A stretch of DNA of 54,914 nucleotides from positions 1-54,914 of the forward strand of contig JBGUZU010000009.1 of assembly GCA_045223915.1 (NCBI GenBank), written 5' to 3'. The DNA is from Ruminimicrobiellum sp045223915 (lineage in GTDB: Bacteria; Elusimicrobiota; Endomicrobiia; Endomicrobiales; Endomicrobiaceae). Under the pieces are notes generated by a model, which saw only the letters and a list, made by a program, of their open reading frames with translations, was not told where the DNA came from and ran no database searches. Positions 19,692-28,369 of the stretch are shown here, one piece after another. The position numbers and the translations under genes are program-made. Position 1 is the stretch's first letter. The number at the start of each line of letters is the position of its first letter.

Positions 19692-20873
19692 TTATTTTGT
19701 CTCTGTTTTGTTGCTTGATTTTGCAAGGATAAGACCTGTTAACCAAAAATAGTCCATTGCTACTCTCGGACCTCTTAAAACGGTATCAAAACAATCCCCT
19801 ATCAACAAAGATAACCATGCAAAAAGCATACATAAAGCAAAAACAGAATTGTTATATTTATATTCGTAATACAAATTTTTCATAATTAAGAATATTATTA
19901 TACAAAACAAAACAAAACCTATAGAGCCGAACTCGGCAAGAACAGCCAACCACATTGAATGTAAATGTCTGGAGCGATGTTCTACTTCTTTAGAAACATT
20001 CCTGGCCATAAAATATTCATCTTGTTTTACGGCTTGTCTGGGACCTACACCGAAAACAAAATTATTTTTAAAAATAAGTATTGCGGCTTTATATGAATCT
20101 ATTCTGTTTGTTAAGCTCCATTCTTTTGTAACACTTGTATTTTGTATCCTTTCTTTCATGTATGAATTGTTAAAATGTATTAATGCTATTAATGAAAAAG
20201 AGATACAAAATAAAATTGTCGGAAGTATAAATTTTTTTGTTTTGAAAACATAAAATACAAACATACACAAGTAGGTTATAGATCCCGCAATATAGTATCC
20301 TCTTGAACTTGTTAAATATAAAGAAACAATAAATAACACCGTTAATATACTTAGTATGATTTTTTCTTTTTTTAACAAATCTTTTTTAAATAAAAGGGTG
20401 TTTAAAGAAAAAGAAGATAACAGCACACACATCGCACCTAATGAAATATGCCACAAATTTGCATTAATAAGTTTCCCCTTTAAAGCTAAAGGTGCGCCCA
20501 TAAATCTTTCATAAAACAAACCGAAATAAGCTAATAACGAAACTATTATAATTGCGGTAAAAGTTAAAATATAAATTTTTATTATTTTTTCTTTTTTATA
20601 ATTATCAACAATAAAGTAACCTAAAATGAATGGAAAAAACCAACTCGTTAAATATGTGAACATTTCTTCAAAAGCATTTTTTGTGTAGCTGCAAAAGCAT
20701 GCAAGAACAAAACCGTATACCAAAAAAAGGAAAGTAAAAATTATTATCTTATTATTTTTTATATTATTCCAATTCTTGTATATAAAAACAAAAGCTAAAA
20801 TAGAAGCGACATATCCTATTATATGCGAAAAAATTATTCCTACGGAAAAAATATAGTTTAAAAATTCAAGCAT
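19692..20873 (-). CDS. O-antigen ligase/polymerase family membrane protein
   Basis: The 393-residue protein has 10-12 transmembrane helices and a central periplasmic loop with GVGPRQ and HRSRHLHSMWL, the Wzy_C/WaaL signature (Arg/His-rich loop with an H-x-x-W-L region). It probably joins or polymerises lipid-linked O-antigen in the inner membrane. WaaL and Wzy cannot be told apart here. It is the last of three leftward membrane-protein genes, 24 bases after the GDYXXLXY gene. Confidence 0.82.
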   Translation of the reverse strand: MLEFLNYIFSVGIIFSHIIGYVASILAFVFIYKNWNNIKNNKIIIFTFLFLVYGFVLACFCSYTKNAFEEMFTYLTSWFFPFILGYFIVDNYKKEKIIKIYILTFTAIIIVSLLAYFGLFYERFMGAPLALKGKLINANLWHISLGAMCVLLSSFSLNTLLFKKDLLKKEKIILSILTVLFIVSLYLTSSRGYYIAGSITYLCMFVFYVFKTKKFILPTILFCISFSLIALIHFNNSYMKERIQNTSVTKEWSLTNRIDSYKAAILIFKNNFVFGVGPRQAVKQDEYFMARNVSKEVEHRSRHLHSMWLAVLAEFGSIGFVLFCIIIFLIMKNLYYEYKYNNSVFALCMLFAWLSLLIGDCFDTVLRGPRVAMDYFWLTGLILAKSSNKTETK

Positions 20874-20897
20874 TTTTACTCTTTATTCGTTTGTCTT

Positions 20898-21329
20898 TTA
20901 TATAATTTTTTGATAAGGCTGTCCGTTTACTAAAAGTTTTTTGGCAATCGGATGTTTACCGTTTTTATAAGAATAAACAACTTCCACTATTTTTTTATCT
21001 TCTTCTTTTACATTCCATGATTCCATTAACAATTTATCCAAATATTTCGCATGAGTTTCGGAAACATAAAATCTGTAAGAAGTTTTATTCAAACTATCAA
21101 CAAAATCGTCTTTTGTAAAATCTTTATCTTCAAATTGTTGTAAATCCGTTTTATTCCAATCTATTGTGTATCGTATATAGTGTCCGGACAACAAATCTCT
21201 CGGATCATAACCCGATATTCTCACGGTTATTTCCGTTCCGGAATCTTTATCGTACCACAAAAAACAGTTCCATACGAACAAACATATAACGGGAATTAAT
21301 AATATTAACAGCAAAATTTTATTTTTCAA
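20898..21329 (-). CDS. GDYXXLXY family protein
   Basis: The 143-residue protein has one N-terminal hydrophobic segment (about 5-25) and then a periplasmic domain with GYDPRDLLSGHYIRY, the motif that names this family. The family is usually encoded beside DUF2157/DUF4401 membrane proteins, as here, where the gene start overlaps the DUF2157 stop by four bases. The biochemical role is unknown; a membrane complex with its neighbour is inferred. Confidence 0.8.
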   Translation of the reverse strand: MKNKILLLILLIPVICLFVWNCFLWYDKDSGTEITVRISGYDPRDLLSGHYIRYTIDWNKTDLQQFEDKDFTKDDFVDSLNKTSYRFYVSETHAKYLDKLLMESWNVKEEDKKIVEVVYSYKNGKHPIAKKLLVNGQPYQKII

Positions 21330-22309
21330 TTATTTGCCCCTAACTTTTTCATGTAAGATAACACTTTTCTTAAAACATATATTGAAACAAGTAAAAGTAT
21401 TCCGCCCATAATAAAACCTATACCAGTAAACAGCAAATTACCGTAAGCACTTACAAACAGATATATAATATACACTTCAGCCAGTATCGCATAATTTCTG
21501 AAACATTTATCTTTTCTGTTTTTATAATTAATGTACAGTTTATATGCCAATAAACAAAATATAAAAATTATATCTATTGCATTTCTTTGTAAAGCTATCG
21601 CACACAAAGTCCAATATTTTGTTAATTGTGCAAGTATGGAAAAAGCTTTAAGTACCACTATCTTTTTATCAAATTTTATGTATATACTTTTTCCGAAATA
21701 TTGTAAAAATCCCAACAACAAATATAACAAAATACAGAATACGGAAATATTATAAGATTTTGAAAAAGGTAATAAAGTTGAAACAAAATAAGAATAAATA
21801 TCATGCAACCAAGTATAAAAGCTTTGCGGAAAACTGTTAAACAGTAAAACCAACCACAAAATATTTATTAAGAAAGTTTTACTTAAAAACACAAAAGGTA
21901 TAGCTAAAATCATCCAAAATCTTGCAAAAGAAAACCAACCGCCATCCAAATTATATACCTGTGCAATAAGGCCTATGGTTCCTGCAATCATAAAAAAAGA
22001 TATTATCAAAAATACTTCCGATAAATTCTTTTTATTGTTTGTTATAAAATAATAATCTGCATATATCAATACTAAAAATAAAATAAAATCTACTGTTATT
22101 TTTATAAAGTTCGGAATTAAGGACCAATTTGCACCTATTATTAAGATAATACCTAATGCAATAAGAAGCCCGGCTATAACAAAAAGTCGCTTCCATAACT
22201 TATTATTATCTGTGTTTGATTGATAATAACTGATTATATTTTCTACTTGTTGAGAAGTTATTAAACCCTCTTTATTAAGTTTTTCCAACTCTTTTTTAGA
22301 TATTTTCAT
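21326..22309 (-). CDS. DUF2157 membrane protein
   Basis: The 327-residue protein has a short soluble head (ISKKELEKLNKEGLITSQQ, typical of DUF2157), then about eight to ten transmembrane helices. I chose ATG 22309 because it places the family head at the N-terminus; a TTG at 22345 would add 12 residues. No clear Shine-Dalgarno is seen for either. It overlaps the GDYXXLXY gene by four bases. The function is not known. Confidence 0.78.
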   Translation of the reverse strand: MKISKKELEKLNKEGLITSQQVENIISYYQSNTDNNKLWKRLFVIAGLLIALGIILIIGANWSLIPNFIKITVDFILFLVLIYADYYFITNNKKNLSEVFLIISFFMIAGTIGLIAQVYNLDGGWFSFARFWMILAIPFVFLSKTFLINILWLVLLFNSFPQSFYTWLHDIYSYFVSTLLPFSKSYNISVFCILLYLLLGFLQYFGKSIYIKFDKKIVVLKAFSILAQLTKYWTLCAIALQRNAIDIIFIFCLLAYKLYINYKNRKDKCFRNYAILAEVYIIYLFVSAYGNLLFTGIGFIMGGILLLVSIYVLRKVLSYMKKLGANN

Positions 22310-22436
22310 GGCAAATATTTTACTAAATATACTTTTAAACAGCAATTATAAATTAGTAATTAATGAGTACTTATGGCACAAAATTTTTAATAGATTTCGT
22401 ATCAAGCACAGAGTGTCAAATACTTTGTAGAATATA

Positions 22437-22464
22437 TTGATTTTTAAATAAAATTATGTAATAA
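22437..22464 (+). promoter_or_regulatory. Probable promoter of the beta-barrel gene
   Basis: TTGATT (22437-22442) and TAATAA (22459-22464) are 16 bases apart and point at the OMP gene. Confidence 0.45.
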
Positions 22465-22505
22465 TTTGGGAGTAGTTAAATTTAATTTAAGGAGAAAGAA
22501 AACAA

Positions 22506-23075
22506 ATGAAAAAAGGATTGTTGGCTTTGTTGTTGGCAGCAGCACTTGTAGCACCTGTTTTTGCAGCAGACGAAGGTACAATGGAATTGGACATTAAAGC
22601 AGGTTTTAACCTTATGTCCAGTGCAGAGGTTGAAAGTGAAAGCCAGGATATAGATCCTGCATTCACAGCCGGAGTAGATTTCTTTTATTATGTAATGCCT
22701 CAATTGGCAATCGGTGCCGGTGTTCAATATGTTTTCAATTCTGAAGTAGCAGATTCTCATGGTATGAAAGCAGGTTGGACAAATCTTTATGCACAAGCAA
22801 AATATGTATTTGAAACAGGAAGCGATATTTTTAACAATGTTTATCCTTTAGTTCAAATCGGTTATGGAATTTTAAGAACAGATCCAGATGAAGATTTTAT
22901 AGATTCAAACGGATTATATTGGGGTATCGGTGCAGGAACAACAATAAACAAATGTATTGTTCTTGAACTTCTTTATTCAAATGGTAATGCAACACTTAAA
23001 CTTGATCCTTGGACTACAGGAGATTTAAAGTATTCAACAATACAATTGAAAGTCGGTTATAAATTTGCTTTTTAA
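22506..23075 (+). CDS. Outer-membrane beta-barrel protein (OmpA/OmpW-like size)
   Basis: The 189-residue protein has a clean signal peptide (MKKGLLALLLAAALVAPVFA, cleavage after residue 20). Alternating hydrophobic strands typical of an 8-stranded barrel follow, with the C-terminal residue Phe (VGYKFAF) recognised by the BAM machinery. AAGGAG lies upstream and a terminator downstream, so it is a well-expressed single gene. Codons favour GCA and GGT. Ligand or role is unknown. Confidence 0.85.
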   Translation: MKKGLLALLLAAALVAPVFAADEGTMELDIKAGFNLMSSAEVESESQDIDPAFTAGVDFFYYVMPQLAIGAGVQYVFNSEVADSHGMKAGWTNLYAQAKYVFETGSDIFNNVYPLVQIGYGILRTDPDEDFIDSNGLYWGIGAGTTINKCIVLELLYSNGNATLKLDPWTTGDLKYSTIQLKVGYKFAF

Positions 23076-23094
23076 TTAATATAAAAAAACAATT

Positions 23095-23127
23095 AAAGCA
23101 CAGAAAGAATTTTTCTTTCTGTGCTTT
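23095..23127 (+). terminator. Rho-independent terminator after the beta-barrel gene
   Basis: AAAGCACAGAAAGAA and TTCTTTCTGTGCTTT form a perfect 15-bp stem with a short T loop, followed by ATTTTTTTAT. Confidence 0.92.
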
Positions 23128-23210
23128 TATTTTTTTATATCAGCGAAACGGCTTCATCTTTTGAAAGCAAAACCACAAACTATAAACTATCAGTTCTAAG
23201 ATGTCTTTTC

Positions 23211-23283
23211 CATCCCTCCATACCTCTATACATCCTATCCTCAATTCTGTCGTTTCTAATCTTCCAATCATCCAATCTTCTAA
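23211..23283. repeat. Octamer satellite (CCATACCTCTATACAT type)
   Basis: Degenerate octamers such as CCATCCCT, CCATACCT and CTATACAT are followed by CTTCCAAT-type units. The array runs up to the stop of the TadG-like gene. Confidence 0.6.
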
Positions 23284-24404
23284 ACGGGGACCAAGTGAGC
23301 ATCCCAACCGCCGAGTTCGGCTTCGTTGTACTTATAAATCGGTGTTTCTTTATTTAACGGTTCGGTAATTGTTTTTCTTGTTGCCTCTTCGGCATAATAG
23401 GCGGCTGCAGCTATACCGACCGCAGCACAAACTTGTCCTACAGCCGGAATATAAGCAACCGCCTGTATTATGTTATAAAAGACAAAAAGCTGTTGTGCTA
23501 CCATAGGCGACAAAAGTGCTGCCGTAATATAAGATAAGCCTGTACTTGTATCTTCTTTTTCGGGAAACATGGGACCTTTAACATTATATAATCCCACAGC
23601 ACCCAAACTATACAATACAGGCATATCAACATCAAAAACATTTTTGAATAACGGGTATCCGTCATTTTTTGAAGGAGTTTTTATTCCTATGCCTACCAAC
23701 TTTTTATCGTAAAAGTCCGTATCTTGAACATACCAAGACACATTATCTTTCATATATTGTCTTGGTATAACTATGTGATAATGTTTTGATTGAACATCAA
23801 GGCAAAAATTCATTGTTTTATAATAAGTTATGCCTTTAGTATTTCTTTTTATACCTAACCAAACTTTCGGATCGGTTATATTAAAATTAAACAAATTTGT
23901 TCCTTTGGCATATCTTGAAGGTATAACAAAAACTTTATAATCTTTATCGGGAATTTTATTTAATAACAACACAGATTGAACCATATAGTTTGTAAGTAAA
24001 AGGTCTTGAAACTGTTGTATTGAATTTACAAGCTTTTTCATTTTCAATACACCGCTGTACCTTTCGTTTACGGCAACACCTGCTTTGGGACAATAATAGT
24101 CGCAAAACGGACCCGGTATCATTGAACCGCCAACCTTATCGGTAGAAAATGACGGAAACATTGCTATCATGGGATACGATGCCGTAGATAAAACTGTTGC
24201 CATTAAACTGTTTGTCGCACCCAACAAATTTAATGTTCTTGCCTGCAAATTTGCAACGGATATTACCGTGTTGTCAACATAGTTTTGTAATATCATTTTA
24301 TCTCTTAAAATTTTGGCAATGTTTACCATCATTGCCCAACTGAATATAAGAATTAACGACATTACAAGCATATAAGGTAATACCTGGCCTTTTCTATTGT
24401 TCAT
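23280..24404 (-). CDS. TadG-like pilus-assembly protein
   Basis: The 374-residue protein begins NNRKGQVLPYMLVMSLILIF, a Flp/TadE/TadG-type N-terminus with a KGQ motif before one transmembrane helix. A long extracytoplasmic domain follows, with more hydrophobic stretches near the end. ATG 24404 gives the typical N-terminus; an in-frame ATG at 24425 is also possible. It overlaps the TadE-like gene and ends a short tight-adherence gene set. The assignment rests on architecture and context, as the domain body is not recognised. Confidence 0.62.
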   Translation of the reverse strand: MNNRKGQVLPYMLVMSLILIFSWAMMVNIAKILRDKMILQNYVDNTVISVANLQARTLNLLGATNSLMATVLSTASYPMIAMFPSFSTDKVGGSMIPGPFCDYYCPKAGVAVNERYSGVLKMKKLVNSIQQFQDLLLTNYMVQSVLLLNKIPDKDYKVFVIPSRYAKGTNLFNFNITDPKVWLGIKRNTKGITYYKTMNFCLDVQSKHYHIVIPRQYMKDNVSWYVQDTDFYDKKLVGIGIKTPSKNDGYPLFKNVFDVDMPVLYSLGAVGLYNVKGPMFPEKEDTSTGLSYITAALLSPMVAQQLFVFYNIIQAVAYIPAVGQVCAAVGIAAAAYYAEEATRKTITEPLNKETPIYKYNEAELGGWDAHLVPV

Positions 24405-24888
24405 ATTCAGGAAACTCTTTTGCATCGGGATATGCCTTATTGTAAAATTCTTCGTCGGGAGATTTCACCATTCTTGCCCTTGCGGACTGTTCTCTGTAAA
24501 ACAAAGAATTGAAAAATTGCCCGAACATTATTCTTGTATTGTAACCGACTTTTACATTATGTTTATTTATTTTTTTGTTGCTGTGATCCAAAATTTTGTT
24601 ACCTAAAATATCTTCGTCCCAATGTGTGGTTTTATAATAAAATACACTCTTGGAACTTAACATATACGCCGTAAGAAGTTTTGATACGGTTTCTTTTGCG
24701 GTATCGGCAATTTCTTTATTTTTTGTTACAACTATTTTTCTTGCAGCAGAAAAAGCACTGTAATTCAAAAACATATCGTCCGTAACAATAATACAAACTT
24801 GTATTGCCGCAAACATTAAAACCGTTATTATACAGGCAATTATAAATCCTTCCAAAAAAGATTGTCCTTTATTGTTAAAACAAGACAT
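24394..24888 (-). CDS. TadE-like pseudopilin
   Basis: The 164-residue protein begins MSCFNNKGQSFLEGFIIACII: a short basic head, KGQ, a Glu near the start of the helix and one hydrophobic segment, as in TadE-like minor pilins. ATG 24888 is supported by GGAG eight bases upstream; the upstream in-frame ATG at 24945 lies inside the Flp gene. It overlaps both neighbours, so translation is coupled. Confidence 0.72.
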   Translation of the reverse strand: MSCFNNKGQSFLEGFIIACIITVLMFAAIQVCIIVTDDMFLNYSAFSAARKIVVTKNKEIADTAKETVSKLLTAYMLSSKSVFYYKTTHWDEDILGNKILDHSNKKINKHNVKVGYNTRIMFGQFFNSLFYREQSARARMVKSPDEEFYNKAYPDAKEFPEYEQ

Positions 24889-25054
24889 TTGATACTCCAG
24901 CAATAAAGGAAATAAAATCGAACTTATGTTTCCATGCAATAACAAAAAGTTTTACCATACCGTAACTTGCGGCAAACATAACAAGAGTAAACAAAACATA
25001 CTCTACCGCAGCTTGTCCCGATTTATTGTTTATAATGTTTAGAATTGTTTTCAT
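24875..25054 (-). CDS. Flp/Fap-type short pilin
   Basis: The 59-codon gene is below usual length cut-offs. The peptide MKTILNIINNKSGQAAVEYV continues into a hydrophobic helix and a short basic tail. The G-Q-A-A-V-E-Y motif is the hallmark of Flp pilins and TadE-type proteins (prepilin-peptidase site and Glu+5 context). Its ATG overlaps the secretin stop (ATGA), and its end overlaps the TadE-like start by 14 bases. Confidence 0.78.
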   Translation of the reverse strand: MKTILNIINNKSGQAAVEYVLFTLVMFAASYGMVKLFVIAWKHKFDFISFIAGVSNVLF

Positions 25055-25779
25055 TGTTCTATAATTTTCGGAGTAACAAAGATTAAAACATTCGTTTTGT
25101 TATCTTTTACTTTTGTATTTTTGAACAATGTTCCGAGTAAAGGAATATCGGAAAGTATAGGAATACCAGAAGATGTTTTATCTTTATAATTTTCTATAAG
25201 ACCCGCAATAACTATGGTTTGCTGATTTTTTAATATAACACTTGACCTTGCCTGCCTTTTGGCAATGTTCGGAAAACCTTGAACGGCATTTGCCCAATCG
25301 AGTCTTGAAAGTTCCGTTTCTATAACTAAATCTATTCTGTCCTCTTCCAAAATTTTCGGTAAAATTTCCATAATAATTCCGTACTCTTTCCATTCCACAT
25401 TACCGCCTGAAACACCCGATACGGCTATAGGAAATTCCCCTCCGACCAAAAATCTTGCTTTTGTTCCGGACTTTGTTACAAGTTTAGGATTGGATAATAC
25501 TTGTGCCGAACCGCTTTCCTGTAAAAGTTTAAGTTTGGCACTTAACGGAGTGTATCTTACCCAATCGTTAAATTCTACAAGTGACGGATAAACGGTGTTA
25601 CCTTCACCGTTTGTAACAAAAAGTTCACCGGTAGAAATTTCATCCACCCACTTTATTCCGTACTCTTTGGCTTTATTATTATTTATTTCGGTTATTTCTA
25701 TGGATATTTCTACCAATTGTTCCGCAAAGATAGAGCAAGAAATAAAAAGTAATGTTATTAAGATAAAAAACTTCTTCAT
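25051..25779 (-). CDS. Short secretin-domain protein (type II/III, CpaC/RcpA-like)
   Basis: The 242-residue protein has a signal peptide (MKKFFILITLLFISCSIFA). The remainder matches the C-terminal secretin barrel domain only: VLSNPKLVTKSGTKARFLVGGEFPI and SDIPLLGTLFKNTKVK, then NVLIFVTPKII. The N-terminal BON/N-domains of full secretins (usually 400 or more residues) are absent. It would form the outer-membrane channel of a Tad-like pilus, or act as an accessory. It starts one base after the gcvT stop, so it shares that operon. Confidence 0.8.
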   Translation of the reverse strand: MKKFFILITLLFISCSIFAEQLVEISIEITEINNNKAKEYGIKWVDEISTGELFVTNGEGNTVYPSLVEFNDWVRYTPLSAKLKLLQESGSAQVLSNPKLVTKSGTKARFLVGGEFPIAVSGVSGGNVEWKEYGIIMEILPKILEEDRIDLVIETELSRLDWANAVQGFPNIAKRQARSSVILKNQQTIVIAGLIENYKDKTSSGIPILSDIPLLGTLFKNTKVKDNKTNVLIFVTPKIIEQ

Positions 25780-26853
25780 TTATTTCTTTGCTCTTTTATA
25801 AAACGGTTTAGGAACAATTGTTATGTTTCTGAGATTGTTATGAACTTTTATTTGTATCGGCAAACTTTCGTCCGTTGAAACATCTATCAATGCCATACCG
25901 ATAGCTTTTTTAAATGTAGGCGAAAAACTTCCGCTTGTAACATAACCGATTTTTTTATCATTCAAATAAACTTCATCGTGTGCTCTTGCTATACCGTTCT
26001 GGCAAATAAAAGCTACTAATTTTTTTGAAGGAGTATCTTTTATTTTTTCTATTTCGGATTTTCCTATAAAATCTTTATTCCAAAATACAGTTTTTATAAA
26101 TCCCGCATCTATAGGATTGATTTCTTCGGATATTTCGTGACCGTGTAACGGCATACAAGCTTCAAGTCTTAATGTATCTCTGCAACCGAGACCGCAGGGT
26201 TTTGCACCGAGTTCAACAAGTTTAGACCATATATATTCCGCACAGTTGTTTGATACAAGAATTTCAAATCCGTCTTCACCGGTATAACCTGTTCTTGCTA
26301 TTTTTGAGAAATTTGCGGATTGACCTTTAAAAGAAATATCTTTTGCGGTAAAATATTTCATTGAAGCTATTTCTCCGTCAACTATTTGAGAAACAATTTC
26401 TACTGCTTTGGGACCTTGAACGGCCATCATGGAAATTTCTTTGCTTATATTTTTTATATCCACATTATCCAATTTATTTTCGTTTAGCCAAGCGAAATCT
26501 TTATCCAAGTTTCCGGCATTTACCACCATCATGTAATAGTTTTCAAACTTATATACTATGATATCGTCTTTTATTCCGCCCTGTTTATTTAAAAGCATGG
26601 AATATCTTGCTTTATATAACGGTAAATTAGACATATCCGATATTGTTACATAATCCAAAAATTTACCTGCATTTTCTCCCGATATAATGAATGTTCCCAT
26701 ATGAGATGTATCAAATATACCTACGGAATTTCTAACCGCATTATGTTCTTCTATAATAGAAGTATATTGAACCGGCATATCCCATCCGCCGAATTCGGTA
26801 AATTTTGCACCTGCTTTTTGGTGCATAGAATGTAAAAAAGTTTCTTTTAACAT
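25780..26853 (-). CDS. gcvT: Aminomethyltransferase (glycine cleavage T protein)
   Basis: The 357-residue protein transfers the methylene group from aminomethyl-lipoyl-H protein to tetrahydrofolate. It has the typical start (FLHSMHQKAGAKFTEFGGWDMPVQY), the folate-binding Asp in YSMLLNKQGGIKDDIIVY, RTGYTGEDGFEI and CRDTLRLEACMPLHGHEI. AAGGAG lies upstream. The lipoamide dehydrogenase gene precedes it, fitting the glycine cleavage system. GcvH and GcvP are not in the window. Directly downstream is the pilus-type secretin. Confidence 0.95.
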   Translation of the reverse strand: MLKETFLHSMHQKAGAKFTEFGGWDMPVQYTSIIEEHNAVRNSVGIFDTSHMGTFIISGENAGKFLDYVTISDMSNLPLYKARYSMLLNKQGGIKDDIIVYKFENYYMMVVNAGNLDKDFAWLNENKLDNVDIKNISKEISMMAVQGPKAVEIVSQIVDGEIASMKYFTAKDISFKGQSANFSKIARTGYTGEDGFEILVSNNCAEYIWSKLVELGAKPCGLGCRDTLRLEACMPLHGHEISEEINPIDAGFIKTVFWNKDFIGKSEIEKIKDTPSKKLVAFICQNGIARAHDEVYLNDKKIGYVTSGSFSPTFKKAIGMALIDVSTDESLPIQIKVHNNLRNITIVPKPFYKRAKK

Positions 26854-26869
26854 AATAAAAATTACTCCT

Positions 26870-27009
26870 TAATTTTTGATGTATGGATGTATGGAAGTAT
26901 GGATGTATAGAAACAACAAAATATAATTTTTTCTACATTGTTGTTTTTTCTATATCTCTATACCTCTATTTCTCCATTCTTCTATTCTTCCAAATTGCTT
27001 TAGCAATTT
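26870..27009. repeat. Hairpin-capped octamer array between lpd and gcvT
   Basis: ATGTATGG, ATGTATGG, AAGTATGG and ATGTATAG occur in tandem at 26880-26911. Inverted units (CTATACCT, CTATTTCT, CCATTCTT, CTATTCTT) occur at 26958-26990. The array ends in the hairpin AAATTGCT-TT-AGCAATTT (26992-27009), which contains the lpd stop codon. Confidence 0.8.
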
Positions 27010-28286
27010 CTTGTTGCTTCAAAAATCAGTTCTGAAAGTCCCGGATGAAAAAACATATCTTTCGATAAGTCCGTAACTTTCATATTTGATTTTATTATCA
27101 TTGTTGCAGACTCTATGAGTTCATCTGCATTTACACCTATTATCCAAACACCTATAACCTTTTTGGAAACATTATCTATGGCTACTTTTATCCAACCTGT
27201 TCTTTGTCCTTCTATTTGTGCTCTTGCATTTGAAATAAAAGTTGATTTTCCAAAGGAAACATCTTTATAACTGTCATAATCAACTGCTTTCACCGATGCT
27301 ACGGGAGGAAACGAAAAAACGACTTTCGGCACAGGATTTTTTGATTGTAAATTTTCGGCAACATTTATTGCATCCTGTTCGGCGGTATATGCTAAAAATC
27401 CTTTAGCGGTAATATCGCCTATTGCAAAAATGTTATCTACATTTGTTGCATAATTTTGTGTTGATACAAATTTTCTGTTATCTAAATTTAAACCTATATT
27501 TTCCGGCTTTAGTTCATCGGCGTTAGACTTTCTTCCGGCAACTATCAAGATTTTTTCAAAACTGTCTTTATCTTTTAATGTGTCGGTACAAGAAACTTCA
27601 ACTTTTATTCCCTGTCTTGCCAACACTTTTGAAAGTTCTTGTGCCAAATCGCTGTCTTCACTGGGTAAAATCTGCGGACAAATTTCTCTTAAAGTAACTT
27701 TACAACCGAAACTTGCAAATATGGAACTTAACTCTATACCGATAGCTCCCGCACCTATAACAAGCATACTTTTGGGAACTTCCGTTAAGTTTAAAGCATC
27801 TGTTGAATCGATATATTTTTGATGATCGTATTCAACGGTTGGGATTGATTTGGTTTCGGATCCCGTAGCAATAATTATTTTGTCTGCAAATATACTTATT
27901 TCTTCCGTTTCCGTTTTAACATTAAGTTCGTTTTTATTTTTAAAACTTGCCGTTCCTTTTACAACATCAACTTTGTTTGCGGTAAGTAATCTTGATACAC
28001 CTTTAACCAAATTTTCCACTAATCTGTTTTTTTTATTTATTATTTCCTGAAAATTTACGGATTCCAAAGAAGATTTTAGTCCGTATTCGTAAGATTTTGA
28101 TATTGTTTGTTTTACCGATGCTGCCTGCCACAAAAATTTTGTGGGAATACAACCTCTGTTTAAACAAGTACCGCCCAAATTATCTTTTTCGATTATTACA
28201 ACCTTTTTACCTTGTTTGGCAAAATTTATTGCACAATTGTACCCCGCAGGGCCTGCACCTATAACGGCTATATCGTATTTTTCCAT
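27000..28286 (-). CDS. lpdA: Dihydrolipoamide dehydrogenase
   Basis: The 428-residue flavoprotein reoxidises lipoyl groups with NAD, here probably for glycine cleavage because gcvT follows. GAGPAGYNCAINFA binds FAD, GGTCLNRGCIPTK holds the redox disulfide, a second Rossmann motif GAGAIGIELSSIFA binds NAD, and FFHPGLSE near the end carries the catalytic His. It is about 30 residues shorter than typical. The last residues (RNC) are encoded by the hairpin of the repeat element, so the original C-terminus may have been trimmed or extended. Confidence 0.93.
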   Translation of the reverse strand: MEKYDIAVIGAGPAGYNCAINFAKQGKKVVIIEKDNLGGTCLNRGCIPTKFLWQAASVKQTISKSYEYGLKSSLESVNFQEIINKKNRLVENLVKGVSRLLTANKVDVVKGTASFKNKNELNVKTETEEISIFADKIIIATGSETKSIPTVEYDHQKYIDSTDALNLTEVPKSMLVIGAGAIGIELSSIFASFGCKVTLREICPQILPSEDSDLAQELSKVLARQGIKVEVSCTDTLKDKDSFEKILIVAGRKSNADELKPENIGLNLDNRKFVSTQNYATNVDNIFAIGDITAKGFLAYTAEQDAINVAENLQSKNPVPKVVFSFPPVASVKAVDYDSYKDVSFGKSTFISNARAQIEGQRTGWIKVAIDNVSKKVIGVWIIGVNADELIESATMIIKSNMKVTDLSKDMFFHPGLSELIFEATRNC

Positions 28287-28369
28287 GATTAAATTCCAAT
28301 TAATAAGATTAACAGATAAATATTTTACTAAATTATGAGAGATTTACATATAGGAATATTTTTAATACA

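Noticed and set aside
25051..25779. The short secretin as a truncated pseudogene
   Set aside because: It has its own signal peptide, an intact barrel-domain end and overlaps the next gene by ATGA, so it looks like a functional short form.
26870..27009. Octamer arrays as a CRISPR
   Set aside because: Units are only eight bases, adjacent without spacers, and no cas genes are present.
28287..28369. Glycine riboswitch before lpd-gcvT
   Set aside because: The 83-base gap shows no tandem aptamer motifs or hairpins.
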